64,000 nt of DNA from CAWKDG01 sp963848355 (GCA_963848355.1 CAWKDG010000001.1:558001-622000); one strand, 5' to 3'; numbered from the stretch's first letter, positions 42,134 through 51,788 are shown. Made by a program: numbers and translations. Notes: generated from the letters alone by a model not told the origin.

Positions 42134-43373
42134 TCACGTCTCGAAGTCGGCGCGATCGAACGGGCCGACAACCGAGAGCGTGCGCGGCTCGTCGGCCAGC
42201 TTGACCGCCACGTTGGCCACGTCCTCGACGGACACGGCGTCGACGCGGGCGAGGAGATCGTCGACGTCCAGGACGTGCCCGTGGAGCAGAAGGCTCGACC
42301 CGACGCGGCTCATCCGTGCCCCCGAGTCTTCGAGCGAGAGGAGCGTCTCGGCGCGGCAGGTGGCTACGGGCCACCGAGAGCTCGCGAGCCGTGATACCGC
42401 TCTCCCCCACACGGTTCAACTCGGCGTACACGAGACCGAGGACCTCGTGAGCGTGCTCGGGCGCCGTGCCGACATTGACGGCGAGCGAGCCGATCTCGTC
42501 GTAGTGGGTCCGCTCGGACCAGATCGAGTACGCCAGTCCCCGCCGCTCGCGGACTTCCTGGAACAGCCGACTGGCAGTCCCGCCACCCAGGACGTGGTTG
42601 AGCACGGCCAGGGCCCAGCGCTCCTCGGAATGCCGGCCGGGGGCGCGCACGCCTACGACGAGATGGACCTGCTCCGTCGGACGCCGAGTGACGACCAAGG
42701 TCTGCGCCGGGGCGTCGGGCGCCAGCCGCTGGGGAGCGCCACCTCCAGCGCGTCCGGTGAAACGCCGCTCGACCTCGACGCTGAGCTGCTCGTGGTCGAG
42801 ATCCCCGGCCGCCGAGAGCACGAGGTTGCCCGTGCGGTAGTGGGCGTCGAAAAAACGGCGGATCTCGGGAGCGTCGAGGGCGGAGACACTGGCCGGCGCA
42901 CCGAGGACCTCGCGCCCGAGGGGATGGTCGGGGAAGAGTGCGCCCGTGCACTGCTCGGCGGCGAGATCGGACGGCTCGTCGGCGTGCATGAGGATCTCGT
43001 CCAAGATGACCTGGCGTTCTGCCTCGATGTCCTCGGGGCGCAACGCCGGGTCGGTCATGATGGCGCCGAGGACATCGAGCCCCAGGGGGAGGTCCTCGGA
43101 GAGCAGCCTGATGTAGAAGGCCGTGTACTCCTTGGTGGTGAAGGCGTTCATGTCACCACCGACCTCGTCGACGGCCTCGGCGATATCGGCCGAGCTCCAC
43201 GAGGGTGTGCCCTTGAACAACAGGTGCTCGAGAAAGTGCGAGGCGCCCGCGAGTTTCTCGTCCTCGTCGCGTGATCCGGTCCCCACCCAGACACCGACCG
43301 TCACCGACCGGACGTCGGCCATGGGCTCGGTGACGAGCCGGATCCCGCAGTCGAGTACCTCGCTCCGAATCAC
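42134..43373 (-). CDS. M16-family zinc peptidase (frameshifted)
   Basis: Insulinase/processing-protease-type metallopeptidase. The zinc motif is ASHFLEHLLFKGT (HxxEH) near residue 50, with the downstream Glu in FTTKEYTAFY-VLLSEDLPLGLDVL region; ERRGLAYSIWSE is the conserved second-domain motif. The frame ends correctly only if one base is removed at about 42355-42356 (CTG-C-CGCGCC): before it reads ELSVARSHL, after it RAETLLSLEDSGARMSRVG. Corrected length about 412 residues. GTG at 43371-43373 is the likely start. It follows pnp by 43 bases, its usual neighbour. Confidence 0.88.
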
Positions 43374-43416
43374 CTCGCAGCCTGCGGGCGGGCGGATCGC
43401 GTCTGGATCCTGACGA

Positions 43417-45861
43417 TCACCGACGCCGAGGTCGCCGGGGGCGACGGTCGTCGCCGCCCCGCTCACGGTCGCCGCCACCGGAAACCGGTGCCGGCCCGAG
43501 ATCGCCGAGCTCACTGGTGAGCTCGGCCTCGAAGGCCGATTCGAACGAGGCCACCGGCCCGGCCGACGCCGCGGCCGACGGGCCACCCGACGAGCCTCCG
43601 CGACCGCTTCCGCGGTCCCCGCGCTCGCCCCGGTCACCGCGCTCACCGCGGTCGTTCGACGCTCGAGGCGCACCGCCACCCGTCGGTGCCGGCGGTTCGC
43701 CGACGAGCGACAGCGAGACCTTGCCCTGGGGATCGATGTCGTCCACCTTTACTTCGAGCTCCTGCCCGAGGGAAAGGACGTCCTCGACGCGGTCGACACG
43801 CTTGCCCCCTCCGATCTTGGAGATGTGGAGGAGGCCGTCGCGTCCGGGGAGGATGTTGACGAAGGCGCCGAACTTGGTGATGTTGACGACCTTGCCCGGG
43901 TACACGCCTCCGACGTCGGCCTCGGGGGGCTCGACGATGAGGAAGATGCGCTTGCGGGCCTCCTCGACGGCGGCGCCGTCCTTGGCTCCGATGGTCACGA
44001 GCCCGAACATGCCGTCGTCGTCGACGGTGATGTCGGCTCCCGTCTCGGCCTGAAGCGTGTTGATGACCTTGCCCTTGGGCCCGATGACCTCGCCGATCCG
44101 GTCCACCGGGATCTGGAAGGACACGATCTTGGGGGCGTTCTCGGCCACCTCGGGCCGGGGGCCGCTGATGGCTCCGGCCATGACCTCGAGGATCTTGAGC
44201 CGGGCATCGCGCGCCTGGCTGAGAGCCTGTGAGAGCACGTCGGACGGAAGACCGTCGATCTTGGTGTCGAGCTGGAGGGCGGTGATGGTGTCACTCGTTC
44301 CGGCGACCTTGAAGTCCATGTCGCCGAAGGCATCCTCGGCACCGAGGATGTCCGTGAGGGTGACATAGCGTCCGGAGTCGAAGACGAGGCCCATGGCGAT
44401 ACCGGCCACGGGTGCCTTGATGGGGACACCGGCGTCCATGAGAGACAGCGACGACCCACAGACCGAGGCCATCGAGGTGGAGCCGTTGGACGAGAGGACC
44501 TCCGAGACGAGCCGCAGCGTGTAGGGGAACTCCTCCTGCAGAGGCACCACGGGCAGTAGGGCCCGCTCGGCCAGGAGGCCGTGGCCGATCTCACGGCGCT
44601 TGGGTCCGCGCATGAAACCGGTCTCACCGGTGGAGAACGGCGGGAAGTTGTAGTGGTGCATGTACCGCTTGAACTCGTCGATCCCGATGGTGTCCAGCAT
44701 CTGGTTCATTCGGGGCATGCCCAGGGTGGTGATGTTCAGGACCTGGGTCTCGCCCCGCTGGAAGAGACCCGAGCCGTGAGCCGTGGGGAGGAGATCGACT
44801 TCCGCCGACAGCGGACGGAGATCCGATGTGCCCCGGCCGTCGATGCGGATGCCCTCTTCGACGATCCGGGTGCGGACGATCTTCTTCGTGAGCGAGCGCA
44901 CAGCCGCTTTGATCTCACGTTCCCGATCGGGGAACTCGGGGCCCAGGTCGGCGATGATCGACGCCGTGACCTCGTCCAGGGCGGCGTTGCGATCCGCCTT
45001 CTGGGTGATGGCGTTGGCCTTGGTGATGGGATCGGTCCCGACCGCCGTCACGCGGGCAAAGACATCGTCCTCGTAGTCGGTGAACAGGGTGTAGGAGATG
45101 GGAGGCTTTTTCCCCGCCTCGGCCACCAGCTGACGCTGGAGCTCGATCGACTCCCGGATCCAGGTCTTGGCCGATTCGAGGCCCTGGGCCAGGACCTCCT
45201 CGGTGACCCGGGGGGTACCCGCCTCGTAGTACCCCCACGACTTCTCGGTACCGCCGGCTTCGACCATCATGATGGCGATCTCGGCGCCCGGATCCTCCGA
45301 CAACGCCCGCCCGGCGACGACGAGCTCGAAGCACGATTCGTCACCCTCCTGATAGGTGGCGTGAGGGATCCAGGCCCCTTCTTGTGACCACGCCACACGG
45401 ACAGCGCCGATGGGACCGTCGAAAGGGATTCCCGACAGCATGAGGGCCGCCGAAGCGCCGTTGATGGCGAGGACGTCGTGGGGGTTGACGAGATCGGACC
45501 CGAGAACGGTCCCGACAACGTGGACCTCGTTCCGGAAGCCCTCGGGGAATGACGGCCGCAAGGGCCGGTCGATCAGGCGGTCCGTCAAGATGGCCTGGTC
45601 CGGGGCCTTTCCCTCCCGGCGGAAGAACGAGCCCGGGATCTTGCCGACGGCGTACATGCGCTCCTCGATGTCAACGGTGAGGGGGAAGAAGTCGGTTCCC
45701 TCCCGGACACCTTTCGATGCCGTGGCCGTGACGAGAATCATGGTGTCGCCGATACGACCCAGGACAGCTCCGTCGGCCTGGCCGGCGAGCTTGCCCGTCT
45801 CGAATGTCAGTGTGCGATCGGTCCCGCTGATGGGGGCCGACACGGTGATGGCGTCCGCCAT
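43417..45861 (-). CDS. pnp: Polyribonucleotide nucleotidyltransferase PNPase
   Basis: Phosphorolytic 3'-5' exoribonuclease (814 residues). First RNase PH domain (about 10-150: GRIGDTMILVTATASKG), helical linker, second RNase PH domain (FSTGETGFMRGPKRREIGHG, SNGSTSMASVCGSSLSLMDAG, DILGAEDAFGDMDFKVAGT), KH domain (IPVDRIGEVIGPKGKVINTLQAETGADITVDDDG in parts) and S1 domain (GVYPGKVVNITKFGAFVNILPGRDGLLHIS). The last 80 residues carry Gly/Arg/Asp repeats (GERGDRGERGDRG) and an arginine-rich end. ATG at 45859-45861 has GAGGAG six bases upstream. Confidence 0.97.
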   Translation of the reverse strand: MADAITVSAPISGTDRTLTFETGKLAGQADGAVLGRIGDTMILVTATASKGVREGTDFFPLTVDIEERMYAVGKIPGSFFRREGKAPDQAILTDRLIDRPLRPSFPEGFRNEVHVVGTVLGSDLVNPHDVLAINGASAALMLSGIPFDGPIGAVRVAWSQEGAWIPHATYQEGDESCFELVVAGRALSEDPGAEIAIMMVEAGGTEKSWGYYEAGTPRVTEEVLAQGLESAKTWIRESIELQRQLVAEAGKKPPISYTLFTDYEDDVFARVTAVGTDPITKANAITQKADRNAALDEVTASIIADLGPEFPDREREIKAAVRSLTKKIVRTRIVEEGIRIDGRGTSDLRPLSAEVDLLPTAHGSGLFQRGETQVLNITTLGMPRMNQMLDTIGIDEFKRYMHHYNFPPFSTGETGFMRGPKRREIGHGLLAERALLPVVPLQEEFPYTLRLVSEVLSSNGSTSMASVCGSSLSLMDAGVPIKAPVAGIAMGLVFDSGRYVTLTDILGAEDAFGDMDFKVAGTSDTITALQLDTKIDGLPSDVLSQALSQARDARLKILEVMAGAISGPRPEVAENAPKIVSFQIPVDRIGEVIGPKGKVINTLQAETGADITVDDDGMFGLVTIGAKDGAAVEEARKRIFLIVEPPEADVGGVYPGKVVNITKFGAFVNILPGRDGLLHISKIGGGKRVDRVEDVLSLGQELEVKVDDIDPQGKVSLSLVGEPPAPTGGGAPRASNDRGERGDRGERGDRGSGRGGSSGGPSAAASAGPVASFESAFEAELTSELGDLGPAPVSGGGDRERGGDDRRPRRPRRR

Positions 45862-46057
45862 GTGTCTCCTCGTGTGCGTCGCGGACACCCGTCAGGCCAG
45901 TTCCCAGTCGTCGACCACCCCGGTGCCGGCGCTGACCACCGCCGCCGTGATCATCGAGTGGATCGTGATCGTCGGCGACAGATGGTCGGTGCGGCCGGTA
46001 CGGGTGACCGGCGACTGGCAGCTGACGGCTGACCAGGTGCCCTGATCCAACTCTGTC

Positions 46058-46101
46058 GGGCGGGGGCTCCGCCCTCTTGTCGGGAGGGGTCTCCCCCGCC
46101 C
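46058..46101 (-). promoter_or_regulatory. Long stem-loop between rpsO and pnp
   Basis: GGGCGGGGG (46058-46066) and CCCCCGCCC (46093-46101) form a nine-base-pair stem around a smaller hairpin. It lies 46 bases after the rpsO stop, in the 286-base rpsO-pnp gap. In E. coli the same gap carries a terminator and an RNase III stem-loop used for PNPase autocontrol; a similar role is plausible here. An apparent 79-codon frame at 45892-46131 has no coding features. Confidence 0.45.
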
Positions 46102-46147
46102 GGGTGGTTCCCCGTCCAGCCTCGCGGCCACCCGGGAAACCGGACCG

Positions 46148-46405
46148 CTAGCGGCGGATGCCGAGACGGCCGATGATCGACCGGTAGCGCTCGACGTCGT
46201 TATTCCTCACGTAGTCGAGAAGCCGACGCCTCTGACCGATGAGCTTCATCAGTCCTCGCCGGGTGTGGTGATCCCCCTTGTGGACCTTCAGGTGCTCGGT
46301 GAGATGGGTCACTCGCTCGGTGAGGAGCGCGATCTGCACCTCGGGAGAACCGGTGTCGGTCTCGTGCAGGCGGTACTCGGCGATCGTCGCAGGCTTGTCG
46401 GGCAT
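46148..46405 (-). CDS. rpsO: 30S ribosomal protein S15
   Basis: Small-subunit protein binding the central domain of 16S rRNA (85 residues, slightly shorter than the usual 88-89). TGSPEVQIALLTERVTHLTEHLKVHKGDHHTRRGLM and RRRLLDYVRNNDVERYRSIIGRLGIRR are diagnostic, in parts. ATG at 46403-46405; the SD is weak. A TACAGT hexamer at 46506-46511 could be a -10, giving a leader of about 95 bases. Followed by pnp, as in most bacteria. Confidence 0.97.
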   Translation of the reverse strand: MPDKPATIAEYRLHETDTGSPEVQIALLTERVTHLTEHLKVHKGDHHTRRGLMKLIGQRRRLLDYVRNNDVERYRSIIGRLGIRR

Positions 46406-46581
46406 GTGGGAAGAAAAACCTCGGAATGGCTTGGGGGCGGCTCAGGCGTCGAAGCCCGTCGCCCCCACCCGGATCCCACCGGGACGGCGCCCCGGCTGGC
46501 ACATGACTGTAGCAGGGCCTTTCCGACCTCGTTCGACACAATCCGTCCCCCCTGGTCAACCGCTCAGGGGGCCCCGGCCGG

Positions 46582-47551
46582 TCAGCCCGGAGCGGGGGGC
46601 CGTTCAGGGCTGGCGGCCAGCACCGTCCGGGCGGCGGCCACGTCGAGGGCCATCTGGGCAATCAGCTCGTCGGCTCCGGCGAAACGCTGGTCGTCGCGGA
46701 GGCGGTCGACGAAAGAGACCCGGGCCCGCTCACCGTAGAGGTCTCCCTCGAAATCGAGGAGGAACGCCTCGAGGAGGGGGGCTCCGTCCGGGGTGTGGAA
46801 CGTAGGCCGGTGACCGACCGATGCCGCCGCGGCCTGGACCGACCTGTCGGGGCGCTCGTACCAACACGGCGTAGATGCCCTCGCCCGGCAGTTCGATGCC
46901 GGAGGGGACGTCGAGATTGGCCGTGGGGTACCCGAGCTCGGGACCGCCGCGGCCGTCCCCGTGAACGACGGTCCCCCGGACCTGATGATGCCGGCCGAGC
47001 AGGCGGGCGGCGGTGGTGACGTCACCGGTGGCCAGCAGGCGGCGGATACGGGTGGACGAGACGGCTTCGCCGGCTCCGTCCGCCTCCAGGCCGAGACCCA
47101 CGACGTCGAATCCATGGCGCGCCCCCATCTCTGTGAGGAGCGAGACATTGCCCTTGCGACCGTGACCGAAGTGGAAGTCCTCCCCCACCACGACGAGCCG
47201 CGCACCGAGCGCCTCGACGAGAACCTCGATGACGAAGTCCTCGGCCGTCTCGTTGGCCCGGACCTCGTCGAACGGCACGACGACGGTCCGATCGACGCCG
47301 GTGGAGGCGAGCAGCTCGAGCTTCTGTTCGAGGTCGGTGAGCAGAAGCGGGGCCGACTCGGGTCGGACCACGGTGGCGGGATGACGGTCGAAGGTCACCA
47401 CCACGCTGTCGAGATCACGCTCCTCGGCCATGGAGCGCAGGACGCCGATCAGGTGGCGGTGGCCGAGATGGACACCGTCATACGCCCCGATGGTGACAGC
47501 GGACCCCCGCACTGGCGGCGCGCAGTGCTCGGGTCCGATGACGACCTCCAT
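46582..47551 (-). CDS. ribF: Bifunctional riboflavin kinase/FAD synthetase RibF (frameshifted)
   Basis: Makes FMN and FAD. The FAD-synthetase half has TIGAYDGVHLGHRHLI, VVTFDRHPATVVRP and VSSTRIRRLLATGDV; the riboflavin-kinase half starts GTVVHGDGRGGPELGYPTANL. The latter runs to GEGIYAVL and continues in another frame as YERPDRSVQAAAASVGHRPTF and DFEGDLYGERARVSFVDRLRDD. One extra base at 46861 (TTG-G-TAC) explains the break; corrected length about 322 residues. ATG at 47549-47551 lies seven bases after a TAACCT -10 (47559-47564), pointing to a leaderless transcript. Confidence 0.9.
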
Positions 47552-47595
47552 CGCGCCGAGGTTACCTGGGCCGTCTCCGGCACCCGGTCCGATTG

Positions 47596-48510
47596 TCACC
47601 CGCTCGCCTTCAGGACACAGGCGGCGACCATGCGGTCGGTGTCGGTCGCCTGGTAGACGGCGAGGAGCTGTCCCCGATGGTCGACCAACGCCCATGGGCC
47701 GCCACCGGGGGCGCCGGTCGACACCTTGTCGAGGGCCAGACCGTGTGAGACCTGACGTGCGCAGGCGTCGTCCACCTCGACCTGGACCATGTCACGCAGG
47801 GCCTGGACGGGAGTCAGGATGTGCGCCTCGGTGAGATCGTCGAGACGGTGGGCCTCCTCCAGGCCGAACGAGCCCACGCGGGTGCGACGAAGGCCGCGGA
47901 GATGGGCCCCGCCACCGAGTGCGGCACCCAGGTCGGCGGCCAGCACGCGGACATAGGTGCCCGACGAGCACTCGACGACGACGCGGTAGGCGCCGGGGGT
48001 GTCGCCGGCCGCCAGGACGTCGAATCGGTCCACCGTCACCGGGCGCGCCGCTCGCTCGACCTCCACCCCGGCTCGGGCCAGTTCGTGCAGACGACGCCCG
48101 CCGACCTTCACGGCGGACACCATGGGCGGGACCTGCTCGACACGCCCGGTGAGGGTGGCGGCGGCGGCGCGGACGGCGGCGAGGGTGACATGGCTCATGT
48201 CCCACGTACCGACCACATCGCCCGATGCGTCGAGCGTGGTGGTGGCCGTACCCAGGACGACATCAGCCTCGTACCGCTTGCCCAGCGCCGTGAGGAAGCG
48301 CAGCGTCCGTGTGACGCGGCCGAGCCCGACGAGGAGAATCCCCGTGGCATCCGGGTCGAGCGTACCGGCGTGGCCGACTCGCCGTTGGCCGAAGAGTCGA
48401 CGGCAACGGGCCACGACGTCGTGCGACGTCCACCCCGGTTCCTTGTCCACCACCACCAGGCCGATGGGTCCCTCCTCCCCATCGCGGCGGCGACTACCGG
48501 TCGTCGTCAT
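47596..48510 (-). CDS. truB: tRNA pseudouridine55 synthase TruB
   Basis: Pseudouridylates U55 in the T-loop (304 residues). Motifs: GLVVVDKEPGWTSHDVVARCRR, VGHAGTLDPDATGILLVGLG (catalytic Asp), KRYEADVVLGTATTTLDASG, MVSAVKVGGRRLHELARAG and CSSGTYVRVLAADLG, each in its expected place; a PUA-like C-terminus follows. ATG at 48508-48510 overlaps the rbfA 3' end by 17 bases. ribF starts 45 bases downstream. Confidence 0.96.
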   Translation of the reverse strand: MTTTGSRRRDGEEGPIGLVVVDKEPGWTSHDVVARCRRLFGQRRVGHAGTLDPDATGILLVGLGRVTRTLRFLTALGKRYEADVVLGTATTTLDASGDVVGTWDMSHVTLAAVRAAAATLTGRVEQVPPMVSAVKVGGRRLHELARAGVEVERAARPVTVDRFDVLAAGDTPGAYRVVVECSSGTYVRVLAADLGAALGGGAHLRGLRRTRVGSFGLEEAHRLDDLTEAHILTPVQALRDMVQVEVDDACARQVSHGLALDKVSTGAPGGGPWALVDHRGQLLAVYQATDTDRMVAACVLKASG

Positions 48511-48916
48511 CGTCCCCGACTTCGTCGGACCGGGGGGGGTCGGACCGGGAGTGGCGCTGGAGGCGACGGAGGATCTCCTCGACCTGAAACCCGTGGGCGA
48601 CGGCCGGATCGGCCACGAACTCGAGAAGTGGGGTGCGCTTGAGCCGAACCTGGCGGCCGATCTGGCGTTGGAGACTGACGCGCTGGTCGGCCAGCGCGGA
48701 GGCGGCGTCATCGGAGAGAGAGCTCAGATAAACCGTGGCCCGCGAGAGGTCGGGCGTCGTATCGACCGACGTCACCGTGATCAGGCGGAGCCGGTCGTCG
48801 ATGTCGGAGAGCCGTTCGAGCGCGTCGGCCACCACTTCACGGAGCACCTGGTTGACGCGTGCCGTACGCGGATACGGCGTTGCCGCCCTGTCGTGACCCC
48901 GGCGACCGCGTGCCAC
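48494..48916 (-). CDS. rbfA: Ribosome-binding factor A
   Basis: KH-like 30S assembly factor (140 residues): RTARVNQVLREVVADALERLSD, RLRLITVTSVDTTPDLSRATVYLS and RTPLLEFVADPAVAHGFQVEEIL are family hallmarks; the tail is acidic (SDEVGDDDDDR). The GTG at 48914-48916 is preferred over an ATG at 48982 because AAGGAGGA lies directly upstream and the family N-terminus begins here. Between infB and truB as usual. Confidence 0.92.
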   Translation of the reverse strand: MARGRRGHDRAATPYPRTARVNQVLREVVADALERLSDIDDRLRLITVTSVDTTPDLSRATVYLSSLSDDAASALADQRVSLQRQIGRQVRLKRTPLLEFVADPAVAHGFQVEEILRRLQRHSRSDPPRSDEVGDDDDDR

Positions 48917-49016
48917 AACTTCCTCCTTGACCGTGACGACACCGACACCGAAAGAGGAGACAGACCCGAATTCGTCGCCCATCTTCTGGCTGACAGCCAG
49001 CGAGATTCCCAGCCGG

Positions 49017-51782
49017 TCAGGTACGCGGGATCTCGCGCTCCTCGAACGTCTCGATGATGTCGCCTTCCTTCAGGTCCTGGAAGTCCGACAACCCGATTCC
49101 GCACTCGAACCCGGCCTGGACTTCGCGGGCATCGTCCTTGAACCGCCGCAGCGAGGTGATCGTGCCCTTCCAGATGATGACCCCATCGCGCAGAAACCGG
49201 ACCTTCGAGCCACGGGTGATCACTCCGTCGCGGACGTAGCAACCGGCGATCGCCCCCACACGCGGGACCCGGAAGACGGTGCGAACCTCGGCCTCGCCCG
49301 TCACGATCTCTTCGAATTCGGGGGCCAGCATGCCGACCATGGCCGCTTCGATGTCCTCGAGAAGCTTGTAGATCACCTCGTAGGTCCGAATCTCGACGTC
49401 GCGCTCGACGGCCATCTCACGCGAGCGGCGGTCGGGACGGACGTTGAAGCCGATGATGGTGGCGTTCGACGCCACCGCCAATTGGACATCGTTCTCGGTG
49501 ATCCCACCGACGCCGCGGTGGACGAAGCTCAGCTTTACTTCGGGGCGTTCGAGCTTGCGGAGGCTATCGGTGATCGCCTCGAGCGTGCCCTGGACGTCGG
49601 CCTTCAGGATGAGGTTGAGAGTGGCCGCTTCGCCTCTTTGGATCTGCTCGAACAGGTCTTCTAGCCGGGCACCCGGCGCTGTCGGCGATGGTGCGTGGCC
49701 GGCAACGCGGTAGCGGCGTTCGCGTGCCTCACCGATGGTGCGGGCCGTCGCCTGGTCGGAGGTGACACGGAATTCGTCGCCGGCGGCCGGCGGCTCGGAA
49801 AAGCCGAGAACCTGGACAGGCGTCGACGGTGGGGCTTCCTTCACCTGATCGCCGTGGTCGTCGATGAGGGCCTTCACACGACCCCAGGCGGCGCCGGCGA
49901 CGATCGGATCTCCCACCCGAAGCGTGCCGCTCTCGACGAGGAGGCTCGCCACCGGTCCACGACCCGCCTCCAGGTTGGCTTCCAGGACGGCTCCACGGGC
50001 GCGACCCTCGGGGCTCGCCTGGAGCTCCTCGATCTCGGCCACGACGTTCAGCTGCTCGAGGAGCTCGTCGATCCCGGTCCCCTGGAGGGCCGAGACCTGG
50101 ACCACGATTGTGTCCCCACCCCAGGCCTCGGGGACGAGGCCACGTTCGGACAGCTGCTGCAGGACGTGGTTGAGGTCGGCGTCGCCCTTGTCGATCTTGT
50201 TGACGGCGACGACGATGGGGACGTCGGCGGCGCGGGCGTGGTCGATGGCCTCGACCGTCTGCGGCATCACGCCGTCGTCAGCGGCCACGACGAGGACGAC
50301 GATGTCGGTGACGTCGGCACCGCGGGCGCGCATTGCCGTGAACGCCTCGTGACCGGGAGTGTCGATGAAGGTGATCCGATGGCCGCCCACCTCCACCTGA
50401 TAGGCGCCAATGTGCTGGGTGATGCCACCGGCTTCTCCGGCCACCACGTTGGACGACCGGATCCGGTCCAGCAGGAGCGTCTTGCCGTGGTCGACGTGGC
50501 CCATGATGGTGACCACCGGCGGCCGGGGCCGGAGGTCCTCTTCGCGCTCCTCCTCGATGTCCTCGAAATACTTGGCCTGGAGCTCGGCTTCTTGTTCCTC
50601 GCCCGGGTCGACCAGGCGGATCTGGGCGCCGATCTCGGCGGCGAAGAGCTCGATCATGTCGTCGGAGAGCGACTGGGTGGCCGTCACCACCTCACCCTGG
50701 AGAAAGAGGAAGCGAATGACGTCCCCCGCCGATCGGTTGAGTTTCGGCCCGAGCTCACGCGGCGTGCTGCCCCGTTCGATGATCACCTCGAAATCGGGAA
50801 CCGGCGCGTTCGACGGCGTATAGGTCGTCAGCTGCGTCGGCTCGAGCTCCTCCAAGTTGCGACGCCGACGACGCGGACGACGCTGGGGAGGACGGCCACG
50901 GCCGCCGGGGCCGCCTCGGAGCCCGGGAGGGGGTGGCCCGCCACCCGGCCTGCCGCCGAACCCACCACCGCCGCCGGAACCTCCACCGGGCCTGCCGCTG
51001 AACCCACCACCGCCGCCAGAACGACCCGGGGGACCGCCGGTCGACGGCCGTCCTCCCGTGGTCGGGCGTCCGCCGGCTCCTGGAGGACCGCCCGGTCGCG
51101 GACCGACGGGAGCACGGCGACCGGGGGGCGGCGGGATGGGGCGCCCCGAATTGGAGCGAGGCGGACCCGGGGGCGGGGGGATCGACTTTCCCGTGGCACT
51201 GACCGGAGGCCGGGCCGGGGCCGGGGCCGGCGCCGGCGGTGCGCCGGACGCAGCGGCGTGCGCGGCGACGTCGGGGACGGAGGTCGGAGGAGCGGTGGTC
51301 GCTGCCGGAGCCGCGGGCGCGGGGGCGCGTGGAGGTGCTGCGACCCGGGACGGCGCCGGGGACGGGGCCGGCGGTGGCGCGGGCACGGCTCGTGTCAGCG
51401 GACGCACGGCGGGCGGAGGCGGTGGGGCAGTGACCTCGCTGGCCGGTCTGCTCCTGATCAGGCCCGACCTCTCCGAACGGGCCGGAGGGGCCGCCGGCGC
51501 CTGCGTCGAGGGGGTCGCACTGGCCGCCGCCACACCGACGGTTTCGGCGGGGGCCTTGGGGGCCTTGGCGGTGGCCTTCTCCTCGACCGGGTCCTCCGGT
51601 TGGACGGCGCGACGAAGTCCCTCGCTGTCGGCCTTGCGACGCACCCGGTCGGCTTGGGCGTCTTCGATCGAGGAGGAGTGGCTCTTGACCCCGATGCCGA
51701 GCGACACGCACAGGTCGAGAGCTTCCTTGTTCGTCAGGCCGAGCTCGCGGGCCAGCTCGTAGACGCGGATCTTCTTCGGCAC
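49017..51782 (-). CDS. infB: Translation initiation factor IF-2
   Basis: GTPase that places initiator tRNA on the 30S subunit (921 residues). The IF-2 N-terminal module is IRVYELARELGLTNKEALDLCVSLGIGVKSHSSSIE; residues 70-310 are Ala/Pro then Gly/Arg-rich (GGGGGFSGRPGGGSGGGG), as in actinomycetes; the G domain has GHVDHGKTLLLDRIR, DTPGHEAFTAMRARG and NKIDKGDAD; domains II-IV follow (GYNVRPDRR-like GFNVRPDRRSREMA, GCYVRDGVITRGSKVRFLRDG). GTG at 51780-51782 has AGGAG five bases upstream. Confidence 0.97.
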   Translation of the reverse strand: MPKKIRVYELARELGLTNKEALDLCVSLGIGVKSHSSSIEDAQADRVRRKADSEGLRRAVQPEDPVEEKATAKAPKAPAETVGVAAASATPSTQAPAAPPARSERSGLIRSRPASEVTAPPPPPAVRPLTRAVPAPPPAPSPAPSRVAAPPRAPAPAAPAATTAPPTSVPDVAAHAAASGAPPAPAPAPARPPVSATGKSIPPPPGPPRSNSGRPIPPPPGRRAPVGPRPGGPPGAGGRPTTGGRPSTGGPPGRSGGGGGFSGRPGGGSGGGGGFGGRPGGGPPPPGLRGGPGGRGRPPQRRPRRRRRNLEELEPTQLTTYTPSNAPVPDFEVIIERGSTPRELGPKLNRSAGDVIRFLFLQGEVVTATQSLSDDMIELFAAEIGAQIRLVDPGEEQEAELQAKYFEDIEEEREEDLRPRPPVVTIMGHVDHGKTLLLDRIRSSNVVAGEAGGITQHIGAYQVEVGGHRITFIDTPGHEAFTAMRARGADVTDIVVLVVAADDGVMPQTVEAIDHARAADVPIVVAVNKIDKGDADLNHVLQQLSERGLVPEAWGGDTIVVQVSALQGTGIDELLEQLNVVAEIEELQASPEGRARGAVLEANLEAGRGPVASLLVESGTLRVGDPIVAGAAWGRVKALIDDHGDQVKEAPPSTPVQVLGFSEPPAAGDEFRVTSDQATARTIGEARERRYRVAGHAPSPTAPGARLEDLFEQIQRGEAATLNLILKADVQGTLEAITDSLRKLERPEVKLSFVHRGVGGITENDVQLAVASNATIIGFNVRPDRRSREMAVERDVEIRTYEVIYKLLEDIEAAMVGMLAPEFEEIVTGEAEVRTVFRVPRVGAIAGCYVRDGVITRGSKVRFLRDGVIIWKGTITSLRRFKDDAREVQAGFECGIGLSDFQDLKEGDIIETFEEREIPRT

Positions 51783-51788
51783 CGGCTC

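Noticed and set aside
40515..43274. Plus-strand open frame of 919 codons
   Set aside because: Opposite two TetR genes, dapB and the M16 peptidase; no start signal or domain, composition of a shadow frame.
45892..46131. Minus-strand frame of 79 codons in the rpsO-pnp gap
   Set aside because: No ribosome-binding site or recognisable domain, and it reads across the strong stem-loop; treated as non-coding.
6378..47551. Programmed +1 frameshifting in ftsW, rnj, ribF, dinB and the M16 peptidase
   Set aside because: No shared slippery codon, rare stop context or downstream structure; five unrelated genes with the same defect fit sequence error better.
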